A stretch of DNA of 59,854 bases. It comes from Spirochaetales bacterium (lineage in GTDB: Bacteria; Spirochaetota; Spirochaetia; JABMQR01). Made by a program: the position numbers and the translations under genes. The stretch is taken from contig JAGYPA010000020.1 in NCBI GenBank assembly GCA_018399255.1, forward strand, positions 1 through 59,854. The letters run 5' to 3'. This document shows, piece by piece, positions 8,515 to 18,184 of this stretch. Within the stretch, counting starts at the first letter, position 1. The number at the start of each line of letters is the position of its first letter. The notes beneath the pieces are model-generated. The model ran no database searches. It saw only the letters and a list, made by a program, of their open reading frames with translations, and was not told the DNA's origin.

Positions 8515-9801
8515 TCAGAGATTGCTCCAGGCTGCGCGGGCGCCCGATTCCGTCTCGGCGAGAATCCTCATATAATCTGCGGGATTATCGACAAATTCCG
8601 CAAAGGCATCGAGTCCGACATCCGCAACCGGCGGGGGTGTTGCCAGGTCATAGTTGAAAGCCCAGTTCGGAACTACCGCACAGTACTCTTTGATTTTCAT
8701 CTGAAGAACGTTGTACATGGAGTCGGGAACATTGATGTTGGGGGCAAGTGCTCCGGTTCCGGTATTGAACGCGATCATCGGTTCGGTCTGGGCCATGGCA
8801 ACAAGAGCTTTCTTTGCAGCCTCTTTATTGCGGGCATCTTTGGCAACCACTACTCCGTCGAAAGGTCCGACGGCGGCATCGGCAACTCCTGAATCCACTG
8901 CCGGGAAGGTAAAGAAGTCGTAATCCTCTCCCGGTTCCCAGCCGATCTGGTCGTCGAGCTGCATCAGCCAGCTTCCCATCAGGGTCATCCCGGCTTCCCC
9001 GGTACCGACCAGCACGGTCGCTTCAGCATAATCGTAGGCATTCGGATTGGGATAAAAATACCCCTTGTCAATCAGCTCCTTCCACATGCCGAAAGCCTCA
9101 GCGACTTCGGGATCGGTATAGGAAGCCTCTCCAGCCATGAGTTCAGCCCGGTATTCAGGTCCGGCGGTCCTGAGCAGGGGATAGTCGAACCAGAACTGAG
9201 CAGGCCAGCGTTCACGGGAACCGAGGGCTATAGGAGCCACGCCGATGTTTTTGATCTTTTCACAGGCGGTCAGGAACTCACCCCAGGTCTCCGGCGGTGC
9301 TGCGATTCCCGCTTTATCAAATACTTCCTTATTGTAGAAAAAGGCCACAAAGTGCTGGGTGAGCGGAAGAAAGTACTTATGCCCGTTGTAGGATGCGGCA
9401 TTCTGCACCGATTCGGAGAAGAGTTCAGACACTCCGTATTCCTCATAGACATCGTCAATCGGTTCCAGCCGGTCGGCATCGACAATAAACTGAACACGCG
9501 CTCCGGCCCAGTAGGAGAAGAGATCTGGCGGGTTTCCTCCGGAAAGCATGACAAGGATACTGGTCTTGAATGCCTCGTGGTCCACAGGCGTATGGGTGAG
9601 CAGGTAGTCGGGGTTGTTCTCGTTGAATGTGTCTACCAGATCATCCATACCGCCGGAAAGAGTCCCGGAAAAGTAGTGAAAGAACGTTACTTTCTCGGGC
9701 TGGTCGGCCTTCTGGTCCCCTTCTGCCGCGCCAAAGACGGCAAAAGCGGTGACGAGAAGAAGAACTGCAGTAATCAGCAGCATGCGATGTTTTTGTTTCA
9801 T
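8515..9801 (-). CDS. Sugar ABC transporter periplasmic binding protein (CUT1)
   Basis: First gene of the operon. The start at 9801 (MKQKHR) is preferred over an ATG 12 bp upstream because the GGAGG at 9807-9812 is correctly spaced only for it. An N-terminal signal peptide (residues 1-25, LLITAVLLLVTAFAVFG) precedes a cluster-B solute-binding fold: FHYFSGTLSGGMDDLVDTFNENNPDY, MLSGGNPPDLF and VAFFYNKEVFDKAGI are family hallmarks. It captures a mono- or oligosaccharide or cyclitol in the periplasm for the two permeases. A LacI-type operator lies just upstream. Confidence 0.9.
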   Translation of the reverse strand: MKQKHRMLLITAVLLLVTAFAVFGAAEGDQKADQPEKVTFFHYFSGTLSGGMDDLVDTFNENNPDYLLTHTPVDHEAFKTSILVMLSGGNPPDLFSYWAGARVQFIVDADRLEPIDDVYEEYGVSELFSESVQNAASYNGHKYFLPLTQHFVAFFYNKEVFDKAGIAAPPETWGEFLTACEKIKNIGVAPIALGSRERWPAQFWFDYPLLRTAGPEYRAELMAGEASYTDPEVAEAFGMWKELIDKGYFYPNPNAYDYAEATVLVGTGEAGMTLMGSWLMQLDDQIGWEPGEDYDFFTFPAVDSGVADAAVGPFDGVVVAKDARNKEAAKKALVAMAQTEPMIAFNTGTGALAPNINVPDSMYNVLQMKIKEYCAVVPNWAFNYDLATPPPVADVGLDAFAEFVDNPADYMRILAETESGARAAWSNL

Positions 9802-9815
9802 GTTAACCTCCATAT

Positions 9816-9833
9816 AACATTAACGTTAATGTT
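9816..9833. promoter_or_regulatory. LacI-family operator upstream of the ABC operon
   Basis: Perfect 18-bp palindrome aacattaacgttaatgtt, central CG, immediately upstream of the ribosome-binding site of the binding-protein gene. The core ATTAACGTTAAT recurs in the promoter of the divergent LacI gene. Confidence 0.85.
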
Positions 9834-9953
9834 CAATTATAGGAACGGTTTCATCAAAATGTCAAGAGAAATGTATCGAAGTTTTTAAAATGGCGAAAAA
9901 ACCGCCTTTAGAACGGCTTCAGGGATTGTGCACATCTTTAAGGAAGGAAAACC

Positions 9954-9983
9954 TTGACATTTCCGTGCAATAACGTTAATGTA
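9954..9983 (+). promoter_or_regulatory. Promoter of the lacI-type gene with embedded operator
   Basis: TTGACA at 9954-9959, a 17-bp spacer and TAATGT at 9977-9982. The spacer and -10 contain ataacgttaat, sharing taacgttaat with the palindrome at 9816-9833, so the regulator probably represses itself as well as the operon. Confidence 0.65.
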
Positions 9984-10064
9984 TAGAAGTGGGGAGAATT
10001 TACGTGAAAACCTTGAGCCCTGCGGTCAAAATTGCAATCTTCACGTGAAAAAAAGGAGACTCCG

Positions 10065-11054
10065 ATGGGATATGTACGCTTGAAAGAAATCGCCGAAAGA
10101 GCCTGTGTTTCCATCAATACCGTGAGCCGGGCTTTGAAAGATCGCCCGGACATCAGTGAATCCACCAAGGAAAAAATACGGCAGATAGCTAATGAACTGG
10201 GATATATCCCCAATGTGAGCGCTTCCCGGCTTCGTTCCAAGCAGAACCGCATGATCGGGGTAGTCCTCACCTATCTTGACAATAACTTCTACGCCAGGAT
10301 CCTCGAAGGCATCAATACCGCCTTCAGCGAAAAAGGGTACACCATTCTCACCCTGAGCAGCCAGGAGGAGCTGGAGAACGAACAGAAGCTGCTGAAAACA
10401 CTGGTGGCCAACCGGGTGGCCGGTATGATCATCGTCCCATCTCAGGATCTGGTCAATACCATGGACTATGATGAGCTCGGGGTTCCCCACATCACCATCG
10501 TCAGAAAGGGAAACCGCAATACCCGAAGCTTTTTCATCTCCGATTCCTACGAGAGCGGGCGCCTGGCAGCGGGATATTTCCGGAGTCGCGACTGCCGCAG
10601 CCCGGCGTATATCGGATTTGACAAACCGGTTTCCTGCAATCGGGATCGTCTGTCAGGATTCCGGGAAAGCCTGAATGATGCCGGGATACTCCTGAAAAAA
10701 GAGCGCACACTGCTCTCAGGGGCCACCGCAAAGGACGCCTATGAAGCAGCAAAAACGCTTTTTACTGCAGACAGAGAGGTGGACGCCGTCTTCGTTTACA
10801 ACGACGTAATGGCTCTGGGTGTGCTCAGGGCGATGCATGAACAAGGCATCGTTCCGAAAAAAGATATGCTTCTTCTCGGCCATGACGATATCGACAACTC
10901 CCGATTCTACACCCCCGCCCTCTCAACTATCAGGGTTCCCAAATACCGGCTTGGCTATGATGCCGGCATTGAACTGATCGGTCTCATGGAAAACAGCGAG
11001 ACCCCGGAACGAAACGTGATCTACCGGCCGCAGCTGGTCAAGCGAGAGACCTGA
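10065..11054 (+). CDS. LacI-family transcriptional regulator
   Basis: Start chosen at 10065 (MGYVRLKEIAE) because AAAGGAG at 10052-10058 is well placed and the family helix-turn-helix begins here; an upstream ATG at 10032 adds a non-conserved leader. The N-terminal domain reads LKEIAERACVSINTVSRALK with the hinge helix LGYIPNVSASRLRS, followed by a periplasmic-binding-protein-like effector domain (about residues 60-329; GVPHITIVRKG, DAVFVYNDVMALGVLRAM, GHDDIDNSRFYTPALSTI). It is divergent from the operon and flanked by matching operators, so it is the likely repressor, released by the transported sugar or a derivative. The next 297 bp hold no convincing gene. Confidence 0.92.
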   Translation: MGYVRLKEIAERACVSINTVSRALKDRPDISESTKEKIRQIANELGYIPNVSASRLRSKQNRMIGVVLTYLDNNFYARILEGINTAFSEKGYTILTLSSQEELENEQKLLKTLVANRVAGMIIVPSQDLVNTMDYDELGVPHITIVRKGNRNTRSFFISDSYESGRLAAGYFRSRDCRSPAYIGFDKPVSCNRDRLSGFRESLNDAGILLKKERTLLSGATAKDAYEAAKTLFTADREVDAVFVYNDVMALGVLRAMHEQGIVPKKDMLLLGHDDIDNSRFYTPALSTIRVPKYRLGYDAGIELIGLMENSETPERNVIYRPQLVKRET

Positions 11055-11351
11055 CCATTGCCGTGCTGCCCCTACTATAGCTGCTGCTTCTTTAATTTTT
11101 TCCAGATCAATACTTGTTACGCGCAGACTTATGACTTACTCTTTTTTGTTTTTGCTCCGGCGATAATTTTATCTATATTCTCCCGCTTATTTCATCCTGC
11201 TGAAAACCGTATGTTCTGTAGATTATTTGCCTGCCGTACGCTTCGGGCAGGCTGATACGTATCTCTTCGTATCTCTTTTTACGAGGACTTCGTTTATGTC
11301 TGGATATATGCTATAGTACTTGTATAATAACAGTATTTCCCGGGGGCAAAG

Positions 11352-11678
11352 ATGAGAGAAGTCTTATCGAATCGACTGAATGATATAATTCATTCTGTTG
11401 TCAACTCTGTACCAACTCAGGAAATCATACTTTTTGGTTCCTATGCTCGCGGTACACAAGAATCAAACAGTGATCTTGATTTGTACATTCTCACAAGTGA
11501 AGATAAAAAACGCCCTATGGACTATTTGCGTGACATAAATCGATCATTGGGAACTTTTAGCTCTTTGCCGATCGATATTCTTATATCACCGTATCAAACA
11601 TTTTATGAACGTGCAAAATTCACTCCCACACTAGAGCATACCGTATTACAGGAAGGGTTGCGCATATATGAACGCTGA
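11352..11678 (+). CDS. MNT-type minimal nucleotidyltransferase (antitoxin-like)
   Basis: A 108-residue protein with the nucleotidyltransferase motif GSYARGTQESNSDLDLYIL, whose acidic residues bind metal and nucleotide. In MNT/HEPN modules this protein modifies (AMPylates) the HEPN ribonuclease toxin to silence it. TATAAT at 11323-11328 may be the promoter -10. It overlaps the start of a truncated HEPN gene. Confidence 0.8.
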   Translation: MREVLSNRLNDIIHSVVNSVPTQEIILFGSYARGTQESNSDLDLYILTSEDKKRPMDYLRDINRSLGTFSSLPIDILISPYQTFYERAKFTPTLEHTVLQEGLRIYER

Positions 11679-11793
11679 CTCACTTTCTCAGGAATGGTTT
11701 CGCAAGGCAGAAATGGATATCGCTACAGCCTTGTTCATGAGAAATTATCACCGTATGCAACTATCTCAAGATGTCCTTCTCATATTGATTTAG
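11668..11793 (+). pseudogene. Truncated HEPN-domain toxin partner
   Basis: An ATG inside the end of the nucleotidyltransferase gene opens a frame reading SLSQEWFRKAEMDIATALFM, the first helix of HEPN proteins (usual length 120-130). It stops after 41 residues at 11791 and loses the RxxxxH active site, so the ribonuclease is absent. The next 100 bp contain nothing recognisable. Confidence 0.65.
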
Positions 11794-11897
11794 TTGACTT
11801 TGCCTTTTAAACGCCATCTTTATTGAACCATTCATCACATTGATATTCCTCTCATCTGTTTTGCTTATACATCTGCAATGTAGTATATGTAATTCCA

Positions 11898-12116
11898 ATG
11901 AAAAATAAACCGGTTATTTTGGATAATGAAGAGCTGGATGTATTGGCAGAAATTGACAAAGGAGAATGGACAGACAAACCCCTGTCCAGCGAGGAACTTG
12001 ACTCGTACCGGAATGCAGCAGCACATACGAAATTACTGCAGGAAAAACGGCAGACAACTGAGGCTCATGTAAAAAAAATCATTTCGGAGAAAGAACAACG
12101 GCCGTTCCTCCTCTAA
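11898..12116 (+). CDS. Small BrnA/CopG-like antitoxin remnant
   Basis: A 72-residue charged protein. EELDVLAEIDKGEW...LSSEELDSYRNAAAHT resembles the N-terminal half of antitoxins whose C-terminal half is a ribbon-helix-helix domain. That part is missing or out of frame: TTEAHVKKIISEKEQ could be its residue. No toxin gene follows. Resemblance only; it may be a broken gene. Confidence 0.4.
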   Translation: MKNKPVILDNEELDVLAEIDKGEWTDKPLSSEELDSYRNAAAHTKLLQEKRQTTEAHVKKIISEKEQRPFLL

Positions 12117-12284
12117 AGTCTGAAGCCGCCCCCAAAAAAAACGGCAGATCATCAGAAGCACCTGGATGCGGGCTTAACTGCCCACTTTGTAGAGATTCGG
12201 GCAGACCTATCCCTTGCATCACCCGACCTTACCACTTTTTCAGGAGTGGTGGTAAGTCCCTTCGTGAAAAGCACTAACAGGCTA

Positions 12285-12360
12285 CCGAATTTCCAGTCGT
12301 GGAACTTTTGTAAAGTGAGCCGGACTTAAGCGCCCGCCGGGCGCTTAGAAGCGGTGAAAT
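12285..12360. repeat. Dispersed palindromic repeat (modules 1 and 2)
   Basis: Contains gtgagccggacttaag followed by the GC-rich palindrome agcgcccgccgggcgct and agaagcggtgaaat. The same two modules recur at 38.1-38.7, 52.8-53.0 and 55.3-55.7 kb. It lies beyond the end of the response-regulator pseudogene. Confidence 0.75.
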
Positions 12361-12418
12361 GAAAGGATTTTCCGGCAGCAGTCCCTCGCGCCGTTTGAGA
12401 GTAATTTGGGAATAACAT

Positions 12419-13396
12419 TCAGAGCCGTATCCCGATCCGCTCCTTGAGCAGGCGGATTTTATCCCGGCTGACATGCACCTTTCCCGATTTTCCGAAATTG
12501 AGCACCAGCTGGCCATTGCCCCTGGAATAACCCTCGATCTCTTAATATTTACCAGCGAATTGCGGTGAACATGAAGAAATAAGTGAGGAGGAAAAAGCCC
12601 GCTCTCCGTGCTATTGAGCGGCGCATCTTACCTATATACCGAGCTCCGGCATGGTAGAGATAGAGCAGCCCATCATCGATCCTGAAGAAATGAAAGGTAT
12701 CATACCCCAGGGCAAGCGGCTTACCGCAGGAAAGCGGCATTCCCGTAGGGAATGCTTGGGACCCAGGAGGCTTCGCCTCCTTTGCGGCCCCTAAGGGTGC
12801 CGCAGATTACTGCGGGGTATGTTACTCAGGATCTGGCACTGCTTCGGGGAATGGAACTATCAAGATGGTTCCATTCCTCTCGGCTCCGTTTGGAATCAAT
12901 TTTACCGGTGCCAAAAAATCTTGCTGTGGTCGTCGGTCTTCACCGTGATCTGTTCGAGAAATATGGTATCGGATGCAGGCACCGTCTGTAGGCTTCAATA
13001 AGTCTGCTGATTTTCTTCCCAGCCGGCCCACTGATTCCGGCCTGCAGGGAACTGAGCACCTTCAAAAACGGCAGCATCAAAACGCTTTTGTATAGGCTTC
13101 AGGAGATAGTCCACCGCGTTGATACTGGAAAGCCTGAATAGCGCACTCGTCGTAAGCGCTTATGAAAACCACTGCTGGAATATATGAGCACCTGCCAAGC
13201 ATACTGAATCCATCAAGCTTGGCATCTGATATCGAGAAATACCAGCTGAGGCTTCTTTCTTCTCAATCAGCCTCGATCCCCATCCAGACCGTTTCCGCCT
13301 CCCGGCAATAATATCCTCCCGGCCTTCAGGACAAACTGGACTCGCCTCTTCGCTGGTGCTCCTATCATCAATAATTACTGCTTGTATCGGGTTCAT
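12419..13396 (-). pseudogene. LytTR-type response regulator, frameshifted
   Basis: It starts MNPIQAVIIDD, the acidic pocket of a receiver domain. The middle is readable only by switching frames (IPAVVFISAYDECAIQAF). The C-terminal LytTR DNA-binding domain is recognisable as FHFFRIDDGLLYLYHA, VHRNSLVNI and VSRDKIRLLKERIGIRL, ending at 12419. At least four frame changes. The start overlaps the upstream sensor-kinase region, the usual kinase-regulator order. Confidence 0.7.
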
Positions 13397-13402
13397 TGCA
13401 GA

Positions 13403-15467
13403 TTACTCCTCCCCACGAATGGTCATTGAAACTGGGATAAAATCCTGCGGTTCATTCTTATGAGAAAACTCAGACCCTGATCGTGTATATTGTCTGCAGA
13501 CGCTGATTCACGTTTCGATGCCGGTCCCTTTTCTGCGAAAGAAGCAGGAGGAATCAACTACCTGCGTACCAAAGTCCTGTATGGTAATCAACCGCCTACC
13601 GCCCTTTTACGCTCAACCCGAATAATAATGGTTATCTGTGGCCGTTCCCGATCTGCCCCTGTACTTCACGGCATTCTCTACGATGGGCTAGTTGAAGCAT
13701 GGTGAATAGAAACGTGCGTGTATCGGCAGCATCTGCGATAATCTGAGACTGCAGCTTCTCCCCGAAATCCGCATTTTCCTTGGCCATTCAAGTACTGCCG
13801 GATCATCACTGGGGCCCTCGGAGATCGACCCGGTTTCTCCTCGTAGAAGATAGAGAATAGCGAAATAGATCTGCTAATTCCTCGATCATTTTAACTGCCC
13901 TTCCCGCCGCTCTCAATCAGATGGGCAATGCTGTTAAGCGTGTTGAAAAGAAAATGGGGATTGATCTGTGCCCGCAGAGCCCGCAGCTCCGCCTCAACCG
14001 CATGAGCCCTGAGGCTCTCCTGCTCCTGCTCCATCCTCACCCTGAGTGATTCACTGGTGGAGTAAAATACATCCGCTGATTCTTCCTGGCCTCCGGAACT
14101 ACGCCGGATAGTATTTCACCGGGGACACCTTTACCTTCCAGATCGACAATCTCGCTGTAGACAACCTTATGCCTGCCCTCTTTATGCATTTCATGCGCGT
14201 GATCAGCTTCTTCACAGTAAGCCTGCAGCCGGTAGGCTTTCAAGCGGGTTTCAGCCGATGCCTCCAGCCTCTGCCAGCTGAAGAAAGTTGCTGTTTGCCC
14301 CTTGATTATCCTTCCGCTTTCATCAGCAGCAACTATCCCTTCATCCACCGCTTCAAAGATATTCCGCAGGGTCGATATTTTATCCCGTATCACTTCAGAC
14401 ATCACATTGAAGTTTTTTGCCAGGATATCCTTATCCGATTTCACCCGGATAGCAGCTCCGTAGTTACCCTCCCTGATCCATTGGGATGTTTGGGCCAGTT
14501 CCGAAAGATACCGGTTTATGTCTTTCAGGGCATCTCCTACCACCCCCTGCTTGGGAAGCGCAAGAATGGGCGAATCTATCTCCCCCTCGGCCAGGCGCCC
14601 GGCCAGTTCGGCAAGATAGGTATAGTGATCCATCAAACTGATAACCGACTGCTCCAGAAGTTTCAGCTCATCGTCATGAGAGTTACGTTCCATCTTCAAG
14701 GTTCTTCCAATAAAGGACGAAAGTCTCATGCTGAGCGTGATAATCGGGCGAGAAAGCGATTTGGAAAAGCGTATGGCAAAAACCATATAGACAAGCAGGA
14801 ACAGGAGGAAGAACAGGGTAGTGACGACAACCTGAAACTGTTCAATTTTCCGTATCATCTGTTCGGTCTCATCGATAATTACAGAAAAGAGATGGTTGAG
14901 CGTTTCGCTGTAGATGGGAAAAAATTCTATCTGGTCAAGCACAAGGCGAATAATGTAGGCATCTTTCCTGGCTTCCGGTTCCCCGCTGTAGTACTGCTCC
15001 GACCAGAGATGATTCAGTCTCTGCAGTCCGGGCTGCTTTTCCAAGGGCTTCACGGCCTGTCGGAACTCATCGGTCTCAACGGTACCGCTGATCAGCAGGA
15101 CACTTTCGCGGGCGAACAGCCAGGTCTGGTACAGATCAGATTTTCTCATCTGCAAGTGCTCACTGCTTCCCAGGAGATTTACCAGGAGATGCCTCTGGCC
15201 GCCGCTGCTCATTTCGAGAAGCCTTTGGTCCAGATTCTGGTACTTCCCCTTGAAGTTCTCATAGGTCTCACCGTCCGCCCAGTTCAGCTGCATTTCATTA
15301 AGCGAGATGAGCATATCGTTCCATACATCCTTGGAAGCATACAAATCCTCCATATCATGGTCTATGCTGTGCTGAATATTCCGGAAAGTGAGGAGAATTC
15401 CCCCGTAAATTATTACCAGAACAACCAATAATACATATGAGAGAAAGAGTCGATTCCGAATATTCAT
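13403..15467 (-). pseudogene. Sensor histidine kinase (His_kinase/HATPase type), C-terminus frameshifted
   Basis: The first 476 codons (14037-15467) are intact. They hold an N-terminal membrane helix (VLLVVLVIIYGGILL), an extracytoplasmic sensor, a second helix near residue 225 (VVVTTLFFLLFLLVYMVFAI), a HAMP region and a PAS-like segment. After a frame change come [22 protein letters not shown], the phosphoacceptor-histidine motif of YehU/LytS-type kinases, and remnants of the ATPase domain to a stop at 13403. It lies 10 bp after a sugar permease gene, so it probably sensed that sugar. Broken by several indels or by assembly error. Confidence 0.75.
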
Positions 15468-15477
15468 GCCTGCTATA

Positions 15478-16287
15478 CTATCCCTTAACCGCTCCCGAGG
15501 TTAATCCCTTAATCATATATTTCTGGACAAATACCGTCATGATCAGCGGCGGCACGGTAATTACCGTGGCAGCTGCTGCAAGCCCTCCCCAGTTTATCTC
15601 CTCGTAAGAGATAAACTGGAACACCGCCACGGGGACGGTCATAGTTCGATTTCCCGAAAGGATGAGGGAAAAAAGAAACTGATTCCACGAAAAGATAAAA
15701 CTCAGTACCGATGCCGTAAATATTCCGTTCCGGACAACCGGGATAAGAATTCTCACGAAAGCCTGCAGCGGGGAACATCCGTCGATCAGGGCAGCCTCTT
15801 CCAGCGAGGCAGGGACTCCTTCAAAAAAATTGACCATAATCCAGATCACAAAGGGAAGGGTAATGATCAGGTGGGTAGTGATCAGGGAAATGTAGGTATC
15901 AACCAGCCCCAGGGCACGGAAAATTATGAACCAGGGAATAAGGTAGGAGATAAAGGGAACCATGCGGGCAACCAGCAGCACCAGACCGATTTTCCGCATC
16001 CGGTATTTTGCAATTCCGTAGGAAGCCGGCAGCCCCAGCAGCAGGGCGATGCCGACGGAAAAAAGGGCGACAATCGCGCTGTTGCCGAGGTACTTGAAGA
16101 AATGTCCCTGATCGAAGACGCTTTTAAAATTCTGCATGGTCGGGGTAAAAAAGATTTTCGGAGGAATCGCAAGGTTATCAGCCTGGGTTTTTAATCCGGT
16201 CATGAACATCCAGAGGAAAACAAACAGGGGAATAATGCACAGCAGGAAAACAGCACCGTAAAAGGCAGCTTTTTGCACTTTTTTCAT
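15478..16287 (-). CDS. Sugar ABC transporter permease, MalG type
   Basis: A 269-residue CUT1 permease with six membrane segments (first at residues 8-30). EAA loop: ASLEEAALIDGCSPLQAFVRILIPVVRN. C-terminus MIKGLTSGAVKG. Its ATG overlaps the stop of the upstream MalF-type gene (ATGA). It works with the permease and binding protein of this operon; no ATPase gene is present nearby. Confidence 0.92.
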   Translation of the reverse strand: MKKVQKAAFYGAVFLLCIIPLFVFLWMFMTGLKTQADNLAIPPKIFFTPTMQNFKSVFDQGHFFKYLGNSAIVALFSVGIALLLGLPASYGIAKYRMRKIGLVLLVARMVPFISYLIPWFIIFRALGLVDTYISLITTHLIITLPFVIWIMVNFFEGVPASLEEAALIDGCSPLQAFVRILIPVVRNGIFTASVLSFIFSWNQFLFSLILSGNRTMTVPVAVFQFISYEEINWGGLAAAATVITVPPLIMTVFVQKYMIKGLTSGAVKG

Positions 16288-17147
16288 GACAGGTCCCCAC
16301 TTTTTCTGGTTATAGCCAGCAGTACATTCACTGCCAGGACGATGGTAAAGAGGATTATTGCCAGCGAGGAAGCGGCTCCCATCCTGAAATAGGAAAATCC
16401 TGTCTGAAAGATATAGAGATTCAGATTCTCTGATGCTATATCCGGGCCTCCCTGGGTCATCACATAGATCATGTCAAAGGTTTTAATGGCATCAATTGAG
16501 CGGATCATCGCGGCTGCGATAATAGCCGGCTGGATCATCGGCAGCGTGATATACCGTATTACCTGAAAAATATGCGCTCCGTCTACCTTTGCACTCTCAA
16601 AAGGATCAGTCGGAAGCGATTCCAGGCTTGCCAGCACTATCAGCAGTATAAGGGGGGTCCACTGCCAGGCATCGGCAAAAATAAGGGAGGGGATAACCAT
16701 TTTGGGAGAGGCCAGCCAGAGCTGCGGCTCAAAGCCCAGCGCCTGTATGGCGATATTGATAATCCCCAGATCGTAATTATACATCATTCCCCAGATCAGG
16801 GAGACGGCAACGGGGGTGGAGGCGATGGGAAAGAGAAACAGGAGTTTTACCAGGTTCTTTCCTCTGAATTCACGATTAAGAAAAAGAGCAAGAGATGTAC
16901 CAAGTAAGGTTTCCAGAACAAGCGCCCCGATGCTGAAAAGGAAGGTAACCCGCATGGAGTTCCAGAAACGGGGGTCCTTCATTATCTTTACGTAGTTATT
17001 CAGCCCAACCCATCTCGGGGATGCTCCACCGGCAACAAACCAGGAATGCAAACCCATATATATGTTGTAGGTTAGAGGAAATACCACAATAATCCCGATC
17101 ACGGTGAGTGCGGGAAGGGTAAACCAGTATTTTTCGTTCCTTCTCAT
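16284..17147 (-). CDS. Sugar ABC transporter permease, MalF type
   Basis: A 287-residue CUT1 permease with about six membrane segments and the EAA-loop region FESAKVDGAHIFQVIRYITLPMIQP; TQGGPDIASENLNLYIFQTGF is the conserved MalF segment. It partners the downstream MalG-type subunit and lies 54 bp after an SDR gene in the same operon. Confidence 0.92.
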   Translation of the reverse strand: MRRNEKYWFTLPALTVIGIIVVFPLTYNIYMGLHSWFVAGGASPRWVGLNNYVKIMKDPRFWNSMRVTFLFSIGALVLETLLGTSLALFLNREFRGKNLVKLLFLFPIASTPVAVSLIWGMMYNYDLGIINIAIQALGFEPQLWLASPKMVIPSLIFADAWQWTPLILLIVLASLESLPTDPFESAKVDGAHIFQVIRYITLPMIQPAIIAAAMIRSIDAIKTFDMIYVMTQGGPDIASENLNLYIFQTGFSYFRMGAASSLAIILFTIVLAVNVLLAITRKSGDLS

Positions 17148-17201
17148 CTTTTCTGTGCATTCCTCTGTCTTTGGATTGTTCAGACGGAAAATCCGCCGCT
17201 T

Positions 17202-18155
17202 TCAAATTGTTGTGGCGGAAAATCCGCCGTCCACCGGTATCACGGCTCCGGTAACAAATCGGGAAGCCTCAGAAAGGAGCCATACCAGGGTTCCGAAGAT
17301 CTCTTCCGGTTCCCCGAATCGCTGAAACGGTGTGTGACGGATAATCTCCCGTCCCCTCTCATTCAGTTCACCCGTTACTGGATCAAACTGAAGGAAACGG
17401 GACTGTTCAGTTATGATAAAACCGGGTGCGATGGTGTTCACCCGTATCCCCGTCCGTGAGAGATGAACCGCCATCCACTTGGTCAGATTGATGACTGCCG
17501 CTTTGGCAGCCGAGTAAGCAGGCACCCGGGTAAGCGGAACGATCCCGCTCATGGATGAGATATTGACAATCACCCCCCTCCCCTCACCAGCCATAAGCTT
17601 TCCGAAGATTTTCGAAGGCAGCAGGGTTCCGTTGAAGTTCAGGTCCATGACCCTCCGGAATCCGGCAGGATCCAGGGTGAAAAAGTCTTCGAAGGGGTCG
17701 CTGCCGGAGGCATCGTCGGTTGTGCTGGCGTCGGAGGCAGCGTCGGTTGTGCTGCTGCTGGAGGCAGTGTGAGGTATGCTGGCGTCGGAGGCAGCGTCGG
17801 GGACCTTGGCATACTTCTGCACGGTGGAACCGGAGGGATGATTTCCCCCGGCTCCGTTCAACAGAAAGTGAGGGGGACCAAATGCATCAAGAATCTGCCT
17901 TGACACTTCCCGCAGCCGCTGTTCGTCGAGCACGCTGCAGGCAAATACCTTGATCACCCCTCCAGCCTTCCGCACTGCCGAGGCGACAGCTTCAGCTTTT
18001 TCCGGATTGATGTCAAGCACGGCAACCTTCACCCCGTTCAGAGCCAGATGTTCTGCGAGACTCCCGCAGATAGCTCCTGAGCCTCCGGTTACCACTGCTG
18101 TTTTTCCTTTCAGGTCAAAAAGCCTGCTGATCCCGATCCCCACCGCCTCAATCAT
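17202..18155 (-). CDS. Short-chain dehydrogenase, D-mannonate/fructuronate oxidoreductase-like, with repeat insertion
   Basis: Classical SDR: cofactor motif TGGSGAICG near residue 23, NGAGG, catalytic SSMSG serine, YSAAK tyrosine and lysine, and C-terminal PVDGGFSA. LFDLKGKTAVVTGGSGAICG, GAGGNHPSG and DLNFNGTLLPSKIF resemble SDR-type D-mannonate oxidoreductases of Thermotoga, so a uronate or sugar-acid substrate is likely but not proven. A low-complexity insert of about 40 residues rich in D, A, S and T (encoded at 17706-17802) sits between strand 4 and the region before the catalytic serine, as a 27-bp in-frame repeat. It is co-transcribed with a sugar ABC transporter. Confidence 0.85.
   Translation of the reverse strand: MIEAVGIGISRLFDLKGKTAVVTGGSGAICGSLAEHLALNGVKVAVLDINPEKAEAVASAVRKAGGVIKVFACSVLDEQRLREVSRQILDAFGPPHFLLNGAGGNHPSGSTVQKYAKVPDAASDASIPHTASSSSTTDAASDASTTDDASGSDPFEDFFTLDPAGFRRVMDLNFNGTLLPSKIFGKLMAGEGRGVIVNISSMSGIVPLTRVPAYSAAKAAVINLTKWMAVHLSRTGIRVNTIAPGFIITEQSRFLQFDPVTGELNERGREIIRHTPFQRFGEPEEIFGTLVWLLSEASRFVTGAVIPVDGGFSATTI
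17706..17802 (-). repeat. 27-bp in-frame tandem repeat inside the SDR gene
   Basis: Units at 17706-17732, 17733-17759 and 17760-17786 plus a partial copy to 17802, each opening ggaggca on the plus strand. They encode SDAS/TTDAAS-type peptides in a surface loop. Confidence 0.9.
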
Positions 18156-18184
18156 AGATCCTGCCTTTTCCTTTCTCCACTGAA

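Noticed and set aside
6528..8892. Long plus-strand open frames (6528-7499, 7720-8892) over the permease genes
   Set aside because: Composition is rich in H, Q, R, E and G, the mirror image of membrane proteins; the minus strand encodes clear permeases and a binding protein.
11228..11252. Inverted repeat gcctgcc/gggcaggc after the LacI gene as a terminator
   Set aside because: No T-run follows and the structure is 170 bp after the stop codon; too weak to list as a feature.
14169..15431. 420-codon plus-strand frame over the sensor kinase
   Set aside because: Shadow of the kinase; no recognisable domain, while the minus strand has HAMP and membrane helices.
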